64,000 nt of DNA from Phenylobacterium sp. (GTDB lineage Bacteria > Pseudomonadota > Alphaproteobacteria > Caulobacterales > Caulobacteraceae): contig NZ_PNLB01000007.1 of NCBI RefSeq assembly GCF_013822795.1, positions 62,001 through 126,000 on the forward strand. The letters run 5' to 3'. This document shows, piece by piece, positions 36,726 to 45,837 of this stretch. Positions within the stretch are counted from its first letter, which is position 1; each line of letters starts with the position of its first letter. The notes below the pieces were generated by a model. That model saw only the letters and a program-made list of their open reading frames with translations, had not been told where the DNA came from and did not search any database. A program made the translations under genes and the position numbers.

Positions 36726-37065
36726 CATTCCAGGCCCGGAGGCCTGAAGGTCTGAGGTCTTCGACGTCCTTGGCGGGCGAGATTTCTCTGGTCGGCCATT
36801 TTCGTCGTCGTGACCCTTTGATCTGCTGCTTCGGGTCGCCCCTTGGCGGCGTCTCTTGGAGCCTTCCGCTCGCTTTTCGCTCCGGTCTCCCGGTTCGCTG
36901 CGCCGCGTTTCCTTTCGACAAGTCGAGCCTCGCGCCGATCCGGCCATCGCGCAAGCGCGGCCATGGGCAAATATATCCGCGTTCGGTGGAAAAGCGGTGC
37001 GCAAAGCTGTCGGCGAACCGCGATACGCCAAGCGCTGCTTGCTGTCGAAGTTATCCACAGCTTCG
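36726..37065. other. Intergenic region, pyrimidine-skewed, no recognised gene
   Basis: About 340 bases between the serine hydrolase terminator and the 3' end of the convergent LysR gene. From about 36840 to 36930 the plus strand is strikingly pyrimidine-rich (runs such as GCTTTTCGCTCCGGTCTCCC), so the minus strand is purine-rich. Open frames on both strands have low-complexity Arg/Lys/Glu composition and no ribosome-binding site, so I do not call a gene. A perfect DnaA box lies at its right end. A small RNA is possible but unsupported. Confidence 0.5.
37051..37059 (+). promoter_or_regulatory. Consensus DnaA box
   Basis: TTATCCACA, identical to the high-affinity E. coli DnaA box, occurs just beyond the LysR stop codon. 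In DNA of this base composition such a nonamer is expected by chance only about 0.1 times per 64 kb (rough estimate from base frequencies). No neighbouring boxes or AT-rich unwinding element were seen, so this is not an origin. Confidence 0.5.
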
Positions 37066-37983
37066 TCAAGGCAATGTGGGTAGGCGGATGTTCGCCGCCA
37101 GAAAGTCAATGAATGCGCGGACCCGGGCGGGCAATCGGCCGCCCTGGCCGACGAACACCGCGTGCGCCTCCAAGATGTCGCCCGGATTGAACGCCTCCAG
37201 CACCGGGACCAGACGTCCGGCACGGATGTCCTCGGCCGCAGCGAAGACGCTCATGCGCGCCAGGCCTGCGCCGGCCAAGGCCAGCCGGCGCAGGCTTGCC
37301 CCGTCCCCGACCTGAACGCCGCCACTCCCCGGCAGATAGACCACCTCGCCATCGGGACCGACGAACGGCCAGTTCCGGACGCTGCGGGTGAAGGTGAAGT
37401 CGAGCTGATGATGCCTGGCCAAGTCCTGCAGCCCTGTCGGAACGCCCCGTCGGGCGAGGTACTCCGGTGAGCCAACGACGACGGCCCGGCTCTGGCCGAG
37501 CTTGCGCGCCGTCAGGTTCGACGAACGCAGGGGCCCCATCCGGATGGCGACGTCGGCTCTTTCCTCCAGTAGATCAACGACCTGGTCAGTCAGCACAATG
37601 TCCAGCGTCACGTCCGGGTGCTGGTCGAGAAAGGCCGGCACCAAGGGCAGTACGAACTGGCCGCCGAGGTCGACGACGCTGTTGACCCGAACCCGGCCGC
37701 GCGGCGCAGCGCCGGCCAGCACCTCGCGCTCGGCCTCCTCGATGTCAGCCAGCACGCGAACGCTGCGGGCGAAGAACGCCTCGCCTTCCGGTGTCAGCTG
37801 CAAGCGGCGAGTCGAGCGATTCAGGAGCCGCGCGCCCAGCCGCGCTTCCAGCCTCGAGACGAGCTTACTCACCGCCGAAGGGGTCAACTTAAGCGCCCGC
37901 GCGGCCGCCGAAAGCCCGCCCGTCTCCACCACGCGGACGAAGACCTCCATTTCGGTCGAGCGGTTGACGTCCGAGCGTGACAT
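37066..37983 (-). CDS. LysR family transcriptional regulator
   Basis: A 305-residue regulator. The N-terminal winged helix-turn-helix STEMEVFVRVVETGGLSAAARALKLTPSAVSKLVSRLEARLGARLLNR (residues about 10-57) is followed by the standard linker helix and a periplasmic-binding-like effector domain (VNSVVDLGGQFVLPLVPAFLDQHPDVTLDIVLTD). It belongs to the large CrgA/DsdC-like group, whose members often repress a divergent gene. ATG 37983 is the family-consistent start. It is divergent from the MFS transporter gene and probably controls it; a TCAC-AA-GTGA repeat lies in between. Confidence 0.93.
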   Translation of the reverse strand: MSRSDVNRSTEMEVFVRVVETGGLSAAARALKLTPSAVSKLVSRLEARLGARLLNRSTRRLQLTPEGEAFFARSVRVLADIEEAEREVLAGAAPRGRVRVNSVVDLGGQFVLPLVPAFLDQHPDVTLDIVLTDQVVDLLEERADVAIRMGPLRSSNLTARKLGQSRAVVVGSPEYLARRGVPTGLQDLARHHQLDFTFTRSVRNWPFVGPDGEVVYLPGSGGVQVGDGASLRRLALAGAGLARMSVFAAAEDIRAGRLVPVLEAFNPGDILEAHAVFVGQGGRLPARVRAFIDFLAANIRLPTLP

Positions 37984-37993
37984 TGATCTCAAC

Positions 37994-38003
37994 TCACAAG
38001 TGA
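37994..38003. promoter_or_regulatory. Possible LysR operator in the LysR/MFS intergenic region
   Basis: TCAC-AA-GTGA, an inverted repeat, lies 11 bases beyond the LysR start in the 93-base divergent intergenic region, which also carries the AT-rich stretch GACAATCTACTTCACAGAT. The position fits autoregulation and control of the transporter. Confidence 0.3.
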
Positions 38004-38076
38004 TGTTCCCAGAGACAATCTACTTCACAGATCGAAAGAGCTCCATCTAGCGCCGATCGCTGCTTGGAGAACTCCG

Positions 38077-39240
38077 TTGCCTATCGCCCTTTATGCTCTG
38101 ACCGCCGGCGCCTTCGGCATCGGCGTCACCGAGTTCGTCATCATGGGCCTGCTGCTGCAGGTGTCCGGCGACCTCGGCGTCTCGATCTCCGCCGCCGGCC
38201 TGCTGATCACCGGCTACGCGCTCGGCGTGTTCGCCGGCGCGCCGCTGCTGACCATCGCCACTCGCCGTCTGCCGCGGAAGACGACGCTGATCGCGCTGAT
38301 GATCATCTTCACGCTCGGCAACCTCGCCTGCGCCCTGGCGCCGAACTATACGACCCTGATGATCGCGCGGGTGATCACCGCCCTCGCCCACGGCACGTTC
38401 TTCGGGGTCGGCTCGGTGGTCGCGGCCGGATTGGTCGCTCCCGACAAGCGGGCTTCGGCCATCGCCCTGATGTTCACCGGCCTGACCGCCGCTACCCTGG
38501 TGGGCGTGCCGTTCGGCGCTTGGCTGGGCGAGAGCTTCGGCTGGCGTTCGACCTTCTGGGCGGTCGCGGCGATCGGGGTCTTCGCTGCGGCGGTGCTGAC
38601 CGCCTTCGTGCCCCGCGCCGAGCAGCCGGTCGAGACTGGCGCGCTGTCCGCAGAACTGGCGGTGCTGCGCCGCCCGCAGGTGCTGCTGGGCCTGCTGATG
38701 ACCGTGCTGGGGTTCGGCGGGGTGTTCGCGGTCTTCACCTACATCCAGCCGATCCTGACCCAGATAACCGGCTTCTCGATCGCCGCCGTCTCGCCGATCC
38801 TACTGGTGTTTGGCGGCGGCCTGGTGGCCGGCAACTTCCTCGGCGGCAAGGCGGCCGACCGCGCGCTCAACCCGGCGCTGATCGGCACGCTGACCACCCT
38901 GACGGTGGTCATGCTTGCCATGACCTTCGCGCTTGAAAGCAGGATCGCGGCGATCGTGTTCACCGGACTGCTAGGCGCGGCGGCCTTTGCGACGGTCGCG
39001 CCGCTGCAACTGCGGTTGATGGAGGCGGCCGGCGGGGCGGGCCAGACCCTGGCGTCCAGTCTGAACATCGCCGCGTTCAACCTGGGCAACGCAGTCGGCG
39101 CATGGCTCGGCGGCGCGGTGATCGATCATGGCCCGGGCCTGGGCGCGGTGACCTGGGTCGGCGCGCTCATGCCCGCGGCGGCGCTACTGACGGCCGTGCT
39201 CAGCCAGCGGCTGGCGAGCCGAGCGGCGCTCGCCAGCTAA
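38077..39240 (+). CDS. MFS efflux transporter (AraJ/YdhP-like)
   Basis: A 387-residue, 12-transmembrane major facilitator protein of the drug/sugar efflux DHA1 group. The opening ALTAGAFGIGVTEFVIMGLLLQV (with GVTEFVI) is the hallmark of the AraJ/YdhP/SotB-type proteins. The motif A region LLTIATRRLPRKTTLIALM and LVGVPFGAWLGESFGWRSTFW are also visible. The start is a TTG at 38077, preceded by GGAGA nine bases upstream; no in-frame ATG fits. The divergent LysR gene is its likely regulator. The substrate is unknown. Confidence 0.9.
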   Translation: MPIALYALTAGAFGIGVTEFVIMGLLLQVSGDLGVSISAAGLLITGYALGVFAGAPLLTIATRRLPRKTTLIALMIIFTLGNLACALAPNYTTLMIARVITALAHGTFFGVGSVVAAGLVAPDKRASAIALMFTGLTAATLVGVPFGAWLGESFGWRSTFWAVAAIGVFAAAVLTAFVPRAEQPVETGALSAELAVLRRPQVLLGLLMTVLGFGGVFAVFTYIQPILTQITGFSIAAVSPILLVFGGGLVAGNFLGGKAADRALNPALIGTLTTLTVVMLAMTFALESRIAAIVFTGLLGAAAFATVAPLQLRLMEAAGGAGQTLASSLNIAAFNLGNAVGAWLGGAVIDHGPGLGAVTWVGALMPAAALLTAVLSQRLASRAALAS

Positions 39241-39246
39241 GGCCGT

Positions 39247-39269
39247 GCGGCGGAGGTCTACTCCGCCGC
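39247..39269. terminator. Hairpin between MFS and rnd, rnd stop codon in the loop
   Basis: GCGGCGGAG (39247-39255) pairs perfectly with CTCCGCCGC (39261-39269) across the five-base loop GTCTA. The rnd stop (CTA on the plus strand, 39258-39260) lies inside the loop. It begins six bases after the MFS stop. It could act as a terminator or RNA 3'-end stabiliser for both convergent genes; there is no T-run. Confidence 0.55.
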
Positions 39270-40445
39270 TTCGGTCGCCTTGGTCTTGGGCGCGCGGCGC
39301 ACCTCGACGACCCGGACGCGGGCGCCGTCCAGGACCAGGGCCAGTTCACCCCGCTTCAGACGCAGGGCGTCTTCGCCGAACGCCTCGCGCCGCCAGCCGG
39401 TCAGGGCCTGGGTCTTGGCGTTGTCGTCATTGGCGATCTGCTCGAGGTCCGAGACCGTGGCGATTAGTTTCGACGCCACACCAGCGTCTTCCGAACGCGC
39501 CTTGAGCAGCACCTTCAGGAGCTCGACCACGGCGCCGGCGGCCGGCGACGGCTGGTGCTTGGTCTTTTCGATCACCGGCGCGTAGGCCTCCGGATCCTTC
39601 AGGGCCTCACGCACGGCGGCCAGCAGATCCGGTCCGAACCGCGAGCCCGAGAAGCCCTTCGGCACCGAGCGCAGGCGGTCGAGGCCGTCGGCGTCGGTCG
39701 GCGCCTGGGTGGCGATCTCGTCGATGGCGTCGTCCTTGAGGATCCGGCCACGCGGCTGGTCGCGCTGTTGGGCCGTGCGCTCGCGCCAGGCGGCCACAGC
39801 CTTGAAGACCGCCAGATACTTGGCCGTGTGCCGACGCGGACGCAGCCGCTTCCAGGCGTTTTCCGGGCTGACGTCGTACATCGCGGGATCGGTCAGCCCC
39901 TGCATCTCGTCGACGACCCAGGCCAGGCGGCCGTCCTTTTCCAGCCGGGCGCGCAGCATCGGATAGAGCTTGGCCAAGTGCGTCACATCGCCCACGGCGT
40001 AGACCAGCTGGGCGTCGGTCAGTGGCCGGCGCGCCCAATCGGTGAAGCGCGAGGACTTGTCGATCTCGATCTTCAGCATCTGGCGGACCAGAGCGTCATA
40101 GGCGATCTGTTCGCCGAACCCGGCGGCCATGCCGGCCACCTGGGTGTCGAACAGCGGCGTCGGCATCGCATTGAGGTTGTTGAAGATTTCAACATCCTGA
40201 CGGGCAGCATGGAAGACCTTCTCGATCTTCGGATTGCGCAGGATCTCCAGGAATGGCTCGAGGTCGATGCCGTCGGCCAGCGGGTCGATCACAGCCTCGG
40301 CGTTCGGCGCAGCCGCCTGGATAAGGCACAGCTTGGGCCAATAGGTCGTCTCGCGCATGAACTCGGTGTCCACGGCGACGAAAGGCTGGTCTTTGATCTT
40401 GTCGCAGAACGCCTGGAGGTCGGCGGTAGTTGTAATCGGCGTCAT
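39258..40445 (-). CDS. rnd: Ribonuclease D
   Basis: A 395-residue 3'-5' exoribonuclease of the DEDDy family that trims tRNA precursors. Exo I is FVAVDTEFMRETTYWPKLCLIQ, exo II contains KVFHAARQDVEIFNNL, and exo III is YAVGDVTHLAKLYPMLRARLE. An HRDC domain follows (KYLAVFKAVAAWRERTAQQRDQPRGRILKDDAIDEIA). ATG 40445 is preferred over the adjacent TTG at 40448. It is divergent from purM. Confidence 0.94.
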   Translation of the reverse strand: MTPITTTADLQAFCDKIKDQPFVAVDTEFMRETTYWPKLCLIQAAAPNAEAVIDPLADGIDLEPFLEILRNPKIEKVFHAARQDVEIFNNLNAMPTPLFDTQVAGMAAGFGEQIAYDALVRQMLKIEIDKSSRFTDWARRPLTDAQLVYAVGDVTHLAKLYPMLRARLEKDGRLAWVVDEMQGLTDPAMYDVSPENAWKRLRPRRHTAKYLAVFKAVAAWRERTAQQRDQPRGRILKDDAIDEIATQAPTDADGLDRLRSVPKGFSGSRFGPDLLAAVREALKDPEAYAPVIEKTKHQPSPAAGAVVELLKVLLKARSEDAGVASKLIATVSDLEQIANDDNAKTQALTGWRREAFGEDALRLKRGELALVLDGARVRVVEVRRAPKTKATEAAE

Positions 40446-40537
40446 CAAGTAGCTATACGCTCGCGCAGGGCCGAGTCTGCAAGCGCCCGATGCGCGCAGC
40501 GGCCAATTTCTAGTCGTCCTAGCACCAAAGGCGTCCC

Positions 40538-41563
<1,026 letters not shown>

Positions 41564-41570
41564 GCCGAGA

Positions 41571-41595
41571 TCAAGGGGGAGCTACTCCCCCTTGA
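41571..41595. terminator. Hairpin between purM and enoyl-CoA hydratase, stop codon in the loop
   Basis: A perfect 11-bp stem: TCAAGGGGGAG (41571-41581) with CTCCCCCTTGA (41585-41595). The three-base loop CTA is exactly the stop codon (TAG) of the leftward enoyl-CoA hydratase gene. It starts seven bases after the purM stop, so it can serve both convergent transcripts, although no T-run follows. Confidence 0.65.
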
Positions 41596-42361
41596 ACACC
41601 GCCGTCCGCTTTTGATTGAAGGCCGCTACGCCCTCGCGGCGGTCCTTGGTCTTGAACAGACGGTTGTACTCGACCAGCTCGAGCGCCATGGCCTTGCCCA
41701 GCGGCAGCGCCGCGCCGCCGCGCACGACCTTCTTCAGCGCCCTCACCGAAAGCGGCGCCTTTCCGGCGATGACCCGTGCGCGTTCGAGCACCTGCGGCAT
41801 GAGCTCGTCGGGCGGGGTCACGTGGTTGACCAGACCAAAGTCCAGCGCCTGCGCCGCATCGATCGGCAGCCCCGACATCAGCAGCTCGGAGGCGCGGCGC
41901 TCACCGGCGGCGCGGACGATGTACTGGGTGCCGCCCAGGCCGGGGATGATCCCCAGGCCGACTTCCGGCAGGCCAAGCCGCGCCGTCTGCGAAGCCCAGG
42001 CGAAGTCGCACGCCAAAGCCATTTCGCAGCCGCCGCCCATGGCCGCGCCGTTCACAGCCGCGATGACCGGGAACGGACAGGCCAGCTGAGCGCGGATCAT
42101 CGCCTCGAACATGACGTGTTGATCCGACCAGGCCTGGTCGCTCATGCCGTCGCGTTCCTTGAGGTCCGCGCCCGCGCAGAAGAACCGGCCCGCCCCTGTG
42201 AGCACCGTCACCCGAACCGAGGGATCCTTGGCCAGCGTCGTCCACAGCGCCAGCAGCTCCTCGCCCATGGCGGTGTTGAGGGCGTTGGCGGCGTCGGGTC
42301 GGCTGAGCGTGACGACCTTGACCCCCGGCGAAGGCTCGCTGACCTCGATCGTGCTGCTCAT
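41582..42361 (-). CDS. Enoyl-CoA hydratase/isomerase family protein
   Basis: A 259-residue crotonase-fold protein. Motifs are VVTLSRPDAANALNTAMG, GAGRFFCAGADLKERDGMS (oxyanion hole), VIAAVNGAAMGGGCEMALACDFAWAS and RLGLPEVGLGIIPGLGGTQYIVRAAG, the last carrying a catalytic-type glutamate. Its start overlaps the stop of the CoA-transferase gene (ATGA). With that gene and an acyl-CoA dehydrogenase it forms a small degradation operon of unknown substrate. Confidence 0.9.
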   Translation of the reverse strand: MSSTIEVSEPSPGVKVVTLSRPDAANALNTAMGEELLALWTTLAKDPSVRVTVLTGAGRFFCAGADLKERDGMSDQAWSDQHVMFEAMIRAQLACPFPVIAAVNGAAMGGGCEMALACDFAWASQTARLGLPEVGLGIIPGLGGTQYIVRAAGERRASELLMSGLPIDAAQALDFGLVNHVTPPDELMPQVLERARVIAGKAPLSVRALKKVVRGGAALPLGKAMALELVEYNRLFKTKDRREGVAAFNQKRTAVFKGE

Positions 42362-43578
42362 CGTCCCTCCGGGCCGGCCACGACGCCGGCGTCATGCAAT
42401 CTGGCGATCTCGCCGTCCGAAAGCCTCAGCACTTGCGCCAAGACCTCGTCGGTGTGCTGGCCGAGGCGGGCGGCGCCGCGGGCGGGATGGCGCTCGTCCT
42501 GCGGAATAGTCCCGGCGAAGCCGGCCGTCGGATAGGTCCGACCGCTCGGATGGGCGGCATCGGCGAATATCGGGTTTCCCTTGATCAGGCGCGGATCTTC
42601 CGCCGCCGCGCTCATCGGCTGATACGGTCCCCAGCAGACGCCCTCCTTGTCAAAGGACGGCTTCAGCTCGGCGAGCGTCTTGCGGGCAAACGCGGCCTCG
42701 AAGAGCGGAAACAGCCGCTCGCGATGATCGAAGCGAAGTCCCTCATCGGCGGCGAAGCTGACGCCCAGTTCGACCTCCAGAGCCGCGACCGGCGCCTCGA
42801 TCTCGAGGACCTGGGTCAGCCCCTTCCACTGGCGAGGCGTGATCGCCACCAGCATGATCCGCTGTCCGCCCTTGAGCAGAAAGTCGCGGCCGAAGGCGCC
42901 GAACAGGTCATTGCCCATCCGCTGGCGATCCTGACCGCCCAGGCTTTCAGCCAGGTAGCCGAGATTGGCCATGGTCGTGCCGGCGATGTCCGACAGCGGA
43001 ATACGGATCTCGCGCCCCTTGCCGTCTCGTTGGCGGGCATGAAGCGCCGAGACCAGGGCGAACGCCGCAAAGGCGCCGGTCAGCAGGTCCCAGGCTGGCA
43101 GCACGTTGTTCACGGGCCGCGGCTCCTCGGGGAAGCCGTTCAGCATCGGCACGCCGACCGCGCTGTTGACCGTGTAGTCCACCGCCGGGCCGCCGTCGGC
43201 CCACCCCATGACGCGGGCGCAGATCAAATCCGGCCGCAGAGCGCTGAGCTTCTCATAGGAAAGGAAGCCTTCGACCGGGAAGTTGGTGACGAAGACGCCC
43301 CCCTCGTCGCCCGGCGCCGCCGCCAGCCGCGCGGCAAGCTCGCGACCCTCAGGCCGCGACAGATCGATGGCGATCGATTTCTTGGCCTTGTTCAGCCCTT
43401 CCCAGTAGAGGCTCTCGCCGCCCTCGCTGATCGGCCAACGCCGAAAGTCGGGGCCGCCGCCGATGTTGTCGAAGCGGATCACCTCGGCGCCGAGCTGCGC
43501 CAGATAGAGACCGCAGGTCGGGCCGGCCACGAAAGCCGAGCCCTCGACCACGCGCAGGCCTTTCAGAAGGTCATACAT
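42358..43578 (-). CDS. CaiB/BaiF family (type III) CoA-transferase
   Basis: A 406-residue family III CoA-transferase: LKGLRVVEGSAFVAGPTCGLYLAQLGAEVIRFD at the N-terminus, KKSIAIDLSRPEGRELAARL, VNNVLPAWDLLTGAFAAFALVSALHAR and RIPLSDIAGTTMANLGYLAE. Asp165-like DLLTG is the position of the catalytic aspartate in this family. It would activate an organic acid by CoA transfer before oxidation by the acyl-CoA dehydrogenase encoded nine bases upstream. The gene overlaps the downstream hydratase by four bases. Confidence 0.92.
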   Translation of the reverse strand: MYDLLKGLRVVEGSAFVAGPTCGLYLAQLGAEVIRFDNIGGGPDFRRWPISEGGESLYWEGLNKAKKSIAIDLSRPEGRELAARLAAAPGDEGGVFVTNFPVEGFLSYEKLSALRPDLICARVMGWADGGPAVDYTVNSAVGVPMLNGFPEEPRPVNNVLPAWDLLTGAFAAFALVSALHARQRDGKGREIRIPLSDIAGTTMANLGYLAESLGGQDRQRMGNDLFGAFGRDFLLKGGQRIMLVAITPRQWKGLTQVLEIEAPVAALEVELGVSFAADEGLRFDHRERLFPLFEAAFARKTLAELKPSFDKEGVCWGPYQPMSAAAEDPRLIKGNPIFADAAHPSGRTYPTAGFAGTIPQDERHPARGAARLGQHTDEVLAQVLRLSDGEIARLHDAGVVAGPEGR

Positions 43579-43587
43579 CCCCTGCCC

Positions 43588-44763
43588 TCAGAACGATTTC
43601 GGCATGCCCAGCACGTGGGTGCCCACGTGGCTGAGGATCAGGTTCGTGGAGATCGGAGCGACTTGATAGAGCCGCGTCTCGCGGAACTTGCGCTCGATGT
43701 CGTAGTCCTCGGCGAAGCCGAACCCGCCGTGCGTCTGGATCGCGGTGTCGGCTGCGAACCAAGAGGCCTCCGACGCCAGCATCTTGGCCATGTTGGCTTC
43801 CGTGCCGCACGGCAGGCCGGCGTCGAACATCGCGGCGGCCTTGTCGACCATCAGCGAAGCGGCGGTCACCTGTACGTGCGCTCTGGCGATGGGGAACTGG
43901 ACGCCCTGGTTCTGGCCGATCGGCCTGCCGAAGACTTCGCGCTCAGTGGCGTACTTGCTGGCACGATCGACGAAGAAACGCCCGTCGCCAATGCACTCGG
44001 AGGCGATCAGAATGCGTTCGGCGTTCATGCCGTCGAGGATGTAGCGGAAGCCCTTGCCCTCCTCGCCTACGAGGTTCGCCGCCGGCACACGCAGGCCGTC
44101 GAAGAACAGCTCCGTGGTGGCATGGTTGAGCATGGTGCGCACTGGCCGGATGGTCAGCCCAGCGCCAACCGCCTCACGAAGATCAACGATCAGCACGCTC
44201 ATCCCGTCGGAAGGCTTGGCGGCGTCCTCGCGCGCCATGGTCCGGCAGAGCAGCACCATGAGGTCGGAGTGTTCGGCCCGGCTGATCCAAAGCTTCTGGC
44301 CAGTGATCACGTAATGATCGCCATCGCGACGGGCGAACGTGGAGATCCGGGTCGTGTCGGTGCCGGCAGTGGGCTCGGTCACCCCAAAGGCCTGCAACCG
44401 CAGTTCTCCCGAGGCGATCTTCGGCAGGTAGGTTTGCTTCTGGGCCTCGCTGCCGTGCTTGAGGATCGTGCCCATGGTGTACATCTGGGCATGGCAGGCG
44501 CCGCCGTTGCAGCCCGACCGGTGGATCTCTTCGAGGACGGCTGTCGCCGCGGCCAAACCGAGCCCCGAGCCGCCATAGGCCTCCGGGATCAGGACCGATA
44601 GGAATCCTGCCTCGGTCAGCGCGGCCACGAACTCCTTGGGATAGCTACGTTCGCGATCATGCTCGCGCCAGTATTCGCCAGGAAACTGGGCGCAGAGTTT
44701 GCGCACGGCCTCTCGGATCTCAGGAAAACTCTCCGTTCCGCTCAAGCCGGCCTCCACCAACAT
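43588..44763 (-). CDS. Acyl-CoA dehydrogenase
   Basis: A 391-residue flavoprotein, first gene of a three-gene operon. Signatures are YGGSGLGLAAATAVLEEIHRSG, LQAFGVTEPTAGTDTTRIST, VITGQKLWISRAEHSDLMVLLCRT, GRPIGQNQGVQFPIARAHVQ and THGGFGFAEDYDIERKFRETRLYQVAPISTNLILSHV. The last differs from the usual EGTNEI ending (here APISTNLI), so the catalytic base is not at the EGTNE position and resembles more divergent acyl-CoA dehydrogenases. Substrate unknown. Confidence 0.9.
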   Translation of the reverse strand: MLVEAGLSGTESFPEIREAVRKLCAQFPGEYWREHDRERSYPKEFVAALTEAGFLSVLIPEAYGGSGLGLAAATAVLEEIHRSGCNGGACHAQMYTMGTILKHGSEAQKQTYLPKIASGELRLQAFGVTEPTAGTDTTRISTFARRDGDHYVITGQKLWISRAEHSDLMVLLCRTMAREDAAKPSDGMSVLIVDLREAVGAGLTIRPVRTMLNHATTELFFDGLRVPAANLVGEEGKGFRYILDGMNAERILIASECIGDGRFFVDRASKYATEREVFGRPIGQNQGVQFPIARAHVQVTAASLMVDKAAAMFDAGLPCGTEANMAKMLASEASWFAADTAIQTHGGFGFAEDYDIERKFRETRLYQVAPISTNLILSHVGTHVLGMPKSF

Positions 44764-44955
44764 ACAAGGTCGCGCACCAGCTAGCCCAAAGCCCTCGGAC
44801 GGGAAAGCCGTGCCGCTACGTCAGCGCCAACTCAAACAAGCTTCAGTGTTCGCGCCCCGAAAACTGCAGCGAACTCAAATACAACTTCCACCAATTTGCG
44901 AATCGTTAACCAACTTCTGGCGGAACTTCAGTGCGCTTGCGTTGTTCGAACCGGC

Positions 44956-45153
44956 ATGGACAGCATGAACCGCAATGAACGCTTGCATAGAGAGGCCGTC
45001 AGCCTCTGGCGCGCGTTAAGCGCCGACCCTCCGCCGAGGGGCCTGCGCGGTGCGCGCCTGCTGGACGCCGCAATGCACCTGAAGACGGCCGACAAATACG
45101 ACCGCTTTCACTCACCGCATCTGCGTCCCAGCCAGATCGTTCGCCCCCGCTGA
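44956..45153 (+). CDS. Hypothetical small basic protein
   Basis: A 65-residue frame starting MDSMNRNERLHREAVSLWRA and ending DRFHSPHLRPSQIVRPR; an alternative ATG is at 44965. It lacks transmembrane segments, and the helical N-terminus plus Arg/Pro-rich tail look protein-like. It lies between two leftward genes and is followed by a GC-rich hairpin (45167-45198). I do not recognise a family. The 44764-44955 stretch upstream is relatively AT-rich and could hold its promoter. Confidence 0.45.
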   Translation: MDSMNRNERLHREAVSLWRALSADPPPRGLRGARLLDAAMHLKTADKYDRFHSPHLRPSQIVRPR

Positions 45154-45166
45154 CCCTCATACGAGA

Positions 45167-45198
45167 AGGCCCCGCCCGGCGAACGCCGAACGGGGCCT
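45167..45198. terminator. Putative bidirectional terminator
   Basis: AGGCCCCG (45167-45174) pairs with CGGGGCCT (45191-45198), and inside it GGCG pairs with CGCC. It lies 13 bases after the small ORF stop and about 90 bases beyond the ndk stop on the other strand. No clear T-run follows on either side. The outer stem is nearly the same as the one between bamE and hppA. Confidence 0.45.
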
Positions 45199-45283
45199 GT
45201 CATGCGGCTGGTCCGCTGGAAGGACCGAGTGGGGCTCGTGGCCGCGCCTAATCAACGCAGCTAGAGCTCCGCCGTTCCCAAAC

Positions 45284-45703
45284 TCAGCCGACGATTTGGT
45301 CGTCGGTGAAGAACTGGGCGATTTCGATCTTGGCGTTGTCGAGGCTGTCCGAGCCGTGGACCGAGTTTTCGCCAACGTTCAGCGCGAACAGCTTGCGGAT
45401 CGTGCCGTCAGCGGCTTGTTCCGGATTGGTCGCGCCCATGACTTCGCGGTACTTGGCCACGGCGCCTTCGCCTTCCAGAACCTGTACGACGACCGGAGCC
45501 GAGGTCATGGTCTCGACCAGTTCGCCGTAGAACGGACGCTCGGCGTGGACTTCGTAGAACTTCTTGGCCTGAGCCTCGGTCATTTGAATGCGGCGTTGAG
45601 CGACGATGCGCAGGCCGGCGCCTTCGATCACGGCGTTGATCTGGCCGGTCAGGTTCCGCTTCGTGGCGTCCGGCTTGATGATCGAGAAAGTGCGTTCGGT
45701 CAT
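45284..45703 (-). CDS. ndk: Nucleoside-diphosphate kinase
   Basis: A 139-residue enzyme: [20 protein letters not shown] at the N-terminus, [27 protein letters not shown], and [21 protein letters not shown] with the phosphohistidine in NSVHGSDS. It equilibrates NTP pools by ping-pong phosphotransfer. Length and all motifs are standard. Its C-terminal codons contain a 7-bp inverted repeat (CCGACGA/TCGTCGG, 45288-45306). Confidence 0.97.
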   Translation of the reverse strand: MTERTFSIIKPDATKRNLTGQINAVIEGAGLRIVAQRRIQMTEAQAKKFYEVHAERPFYGELVETMTSAPVVVQVLEGEGAVAKYREVMGATNPEQAADGTIRKLFALNVGENSVHGSDSLDNAKIEIAQFFTDDQIVG

Positions 45704-45837
45704 GTCTTTTGCTTGTCTTATTCTTGGGGAGGCGCGGCGGCCCGCGCGGGTGGCGGGCTTATAACCGCCTGATGTGACAACGCCAAGCGCAGGACGGTCG
45801 CCTTCCGCGGCGCGCTCTGCTAAGGCCCCGCGCTCTC

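Noticed and set aside
37051-37059. Replication origin around the DnaA box
   Set aside because: Only one box, no AT-rich unwinding region, and no origin-linked genes (hemE, dnaA, parAB) nearby.
36725-37069. 114-residue minus-strand frame in the gene-free segment
   Set aside because: Arg/Lys/Glu-rich low complexity caused by the purine skew, no ribosome-binding site, and it overlaps the LysR 3' end.
42394-44601. 735-residue frame antisense to the CoA-transferase and acyl-CoA dehydrogenase
   Set aside because: It spans two well-supported genes on the other strand and has only low-complexity Arg/Ala/Gly/Glu-rich sequence.
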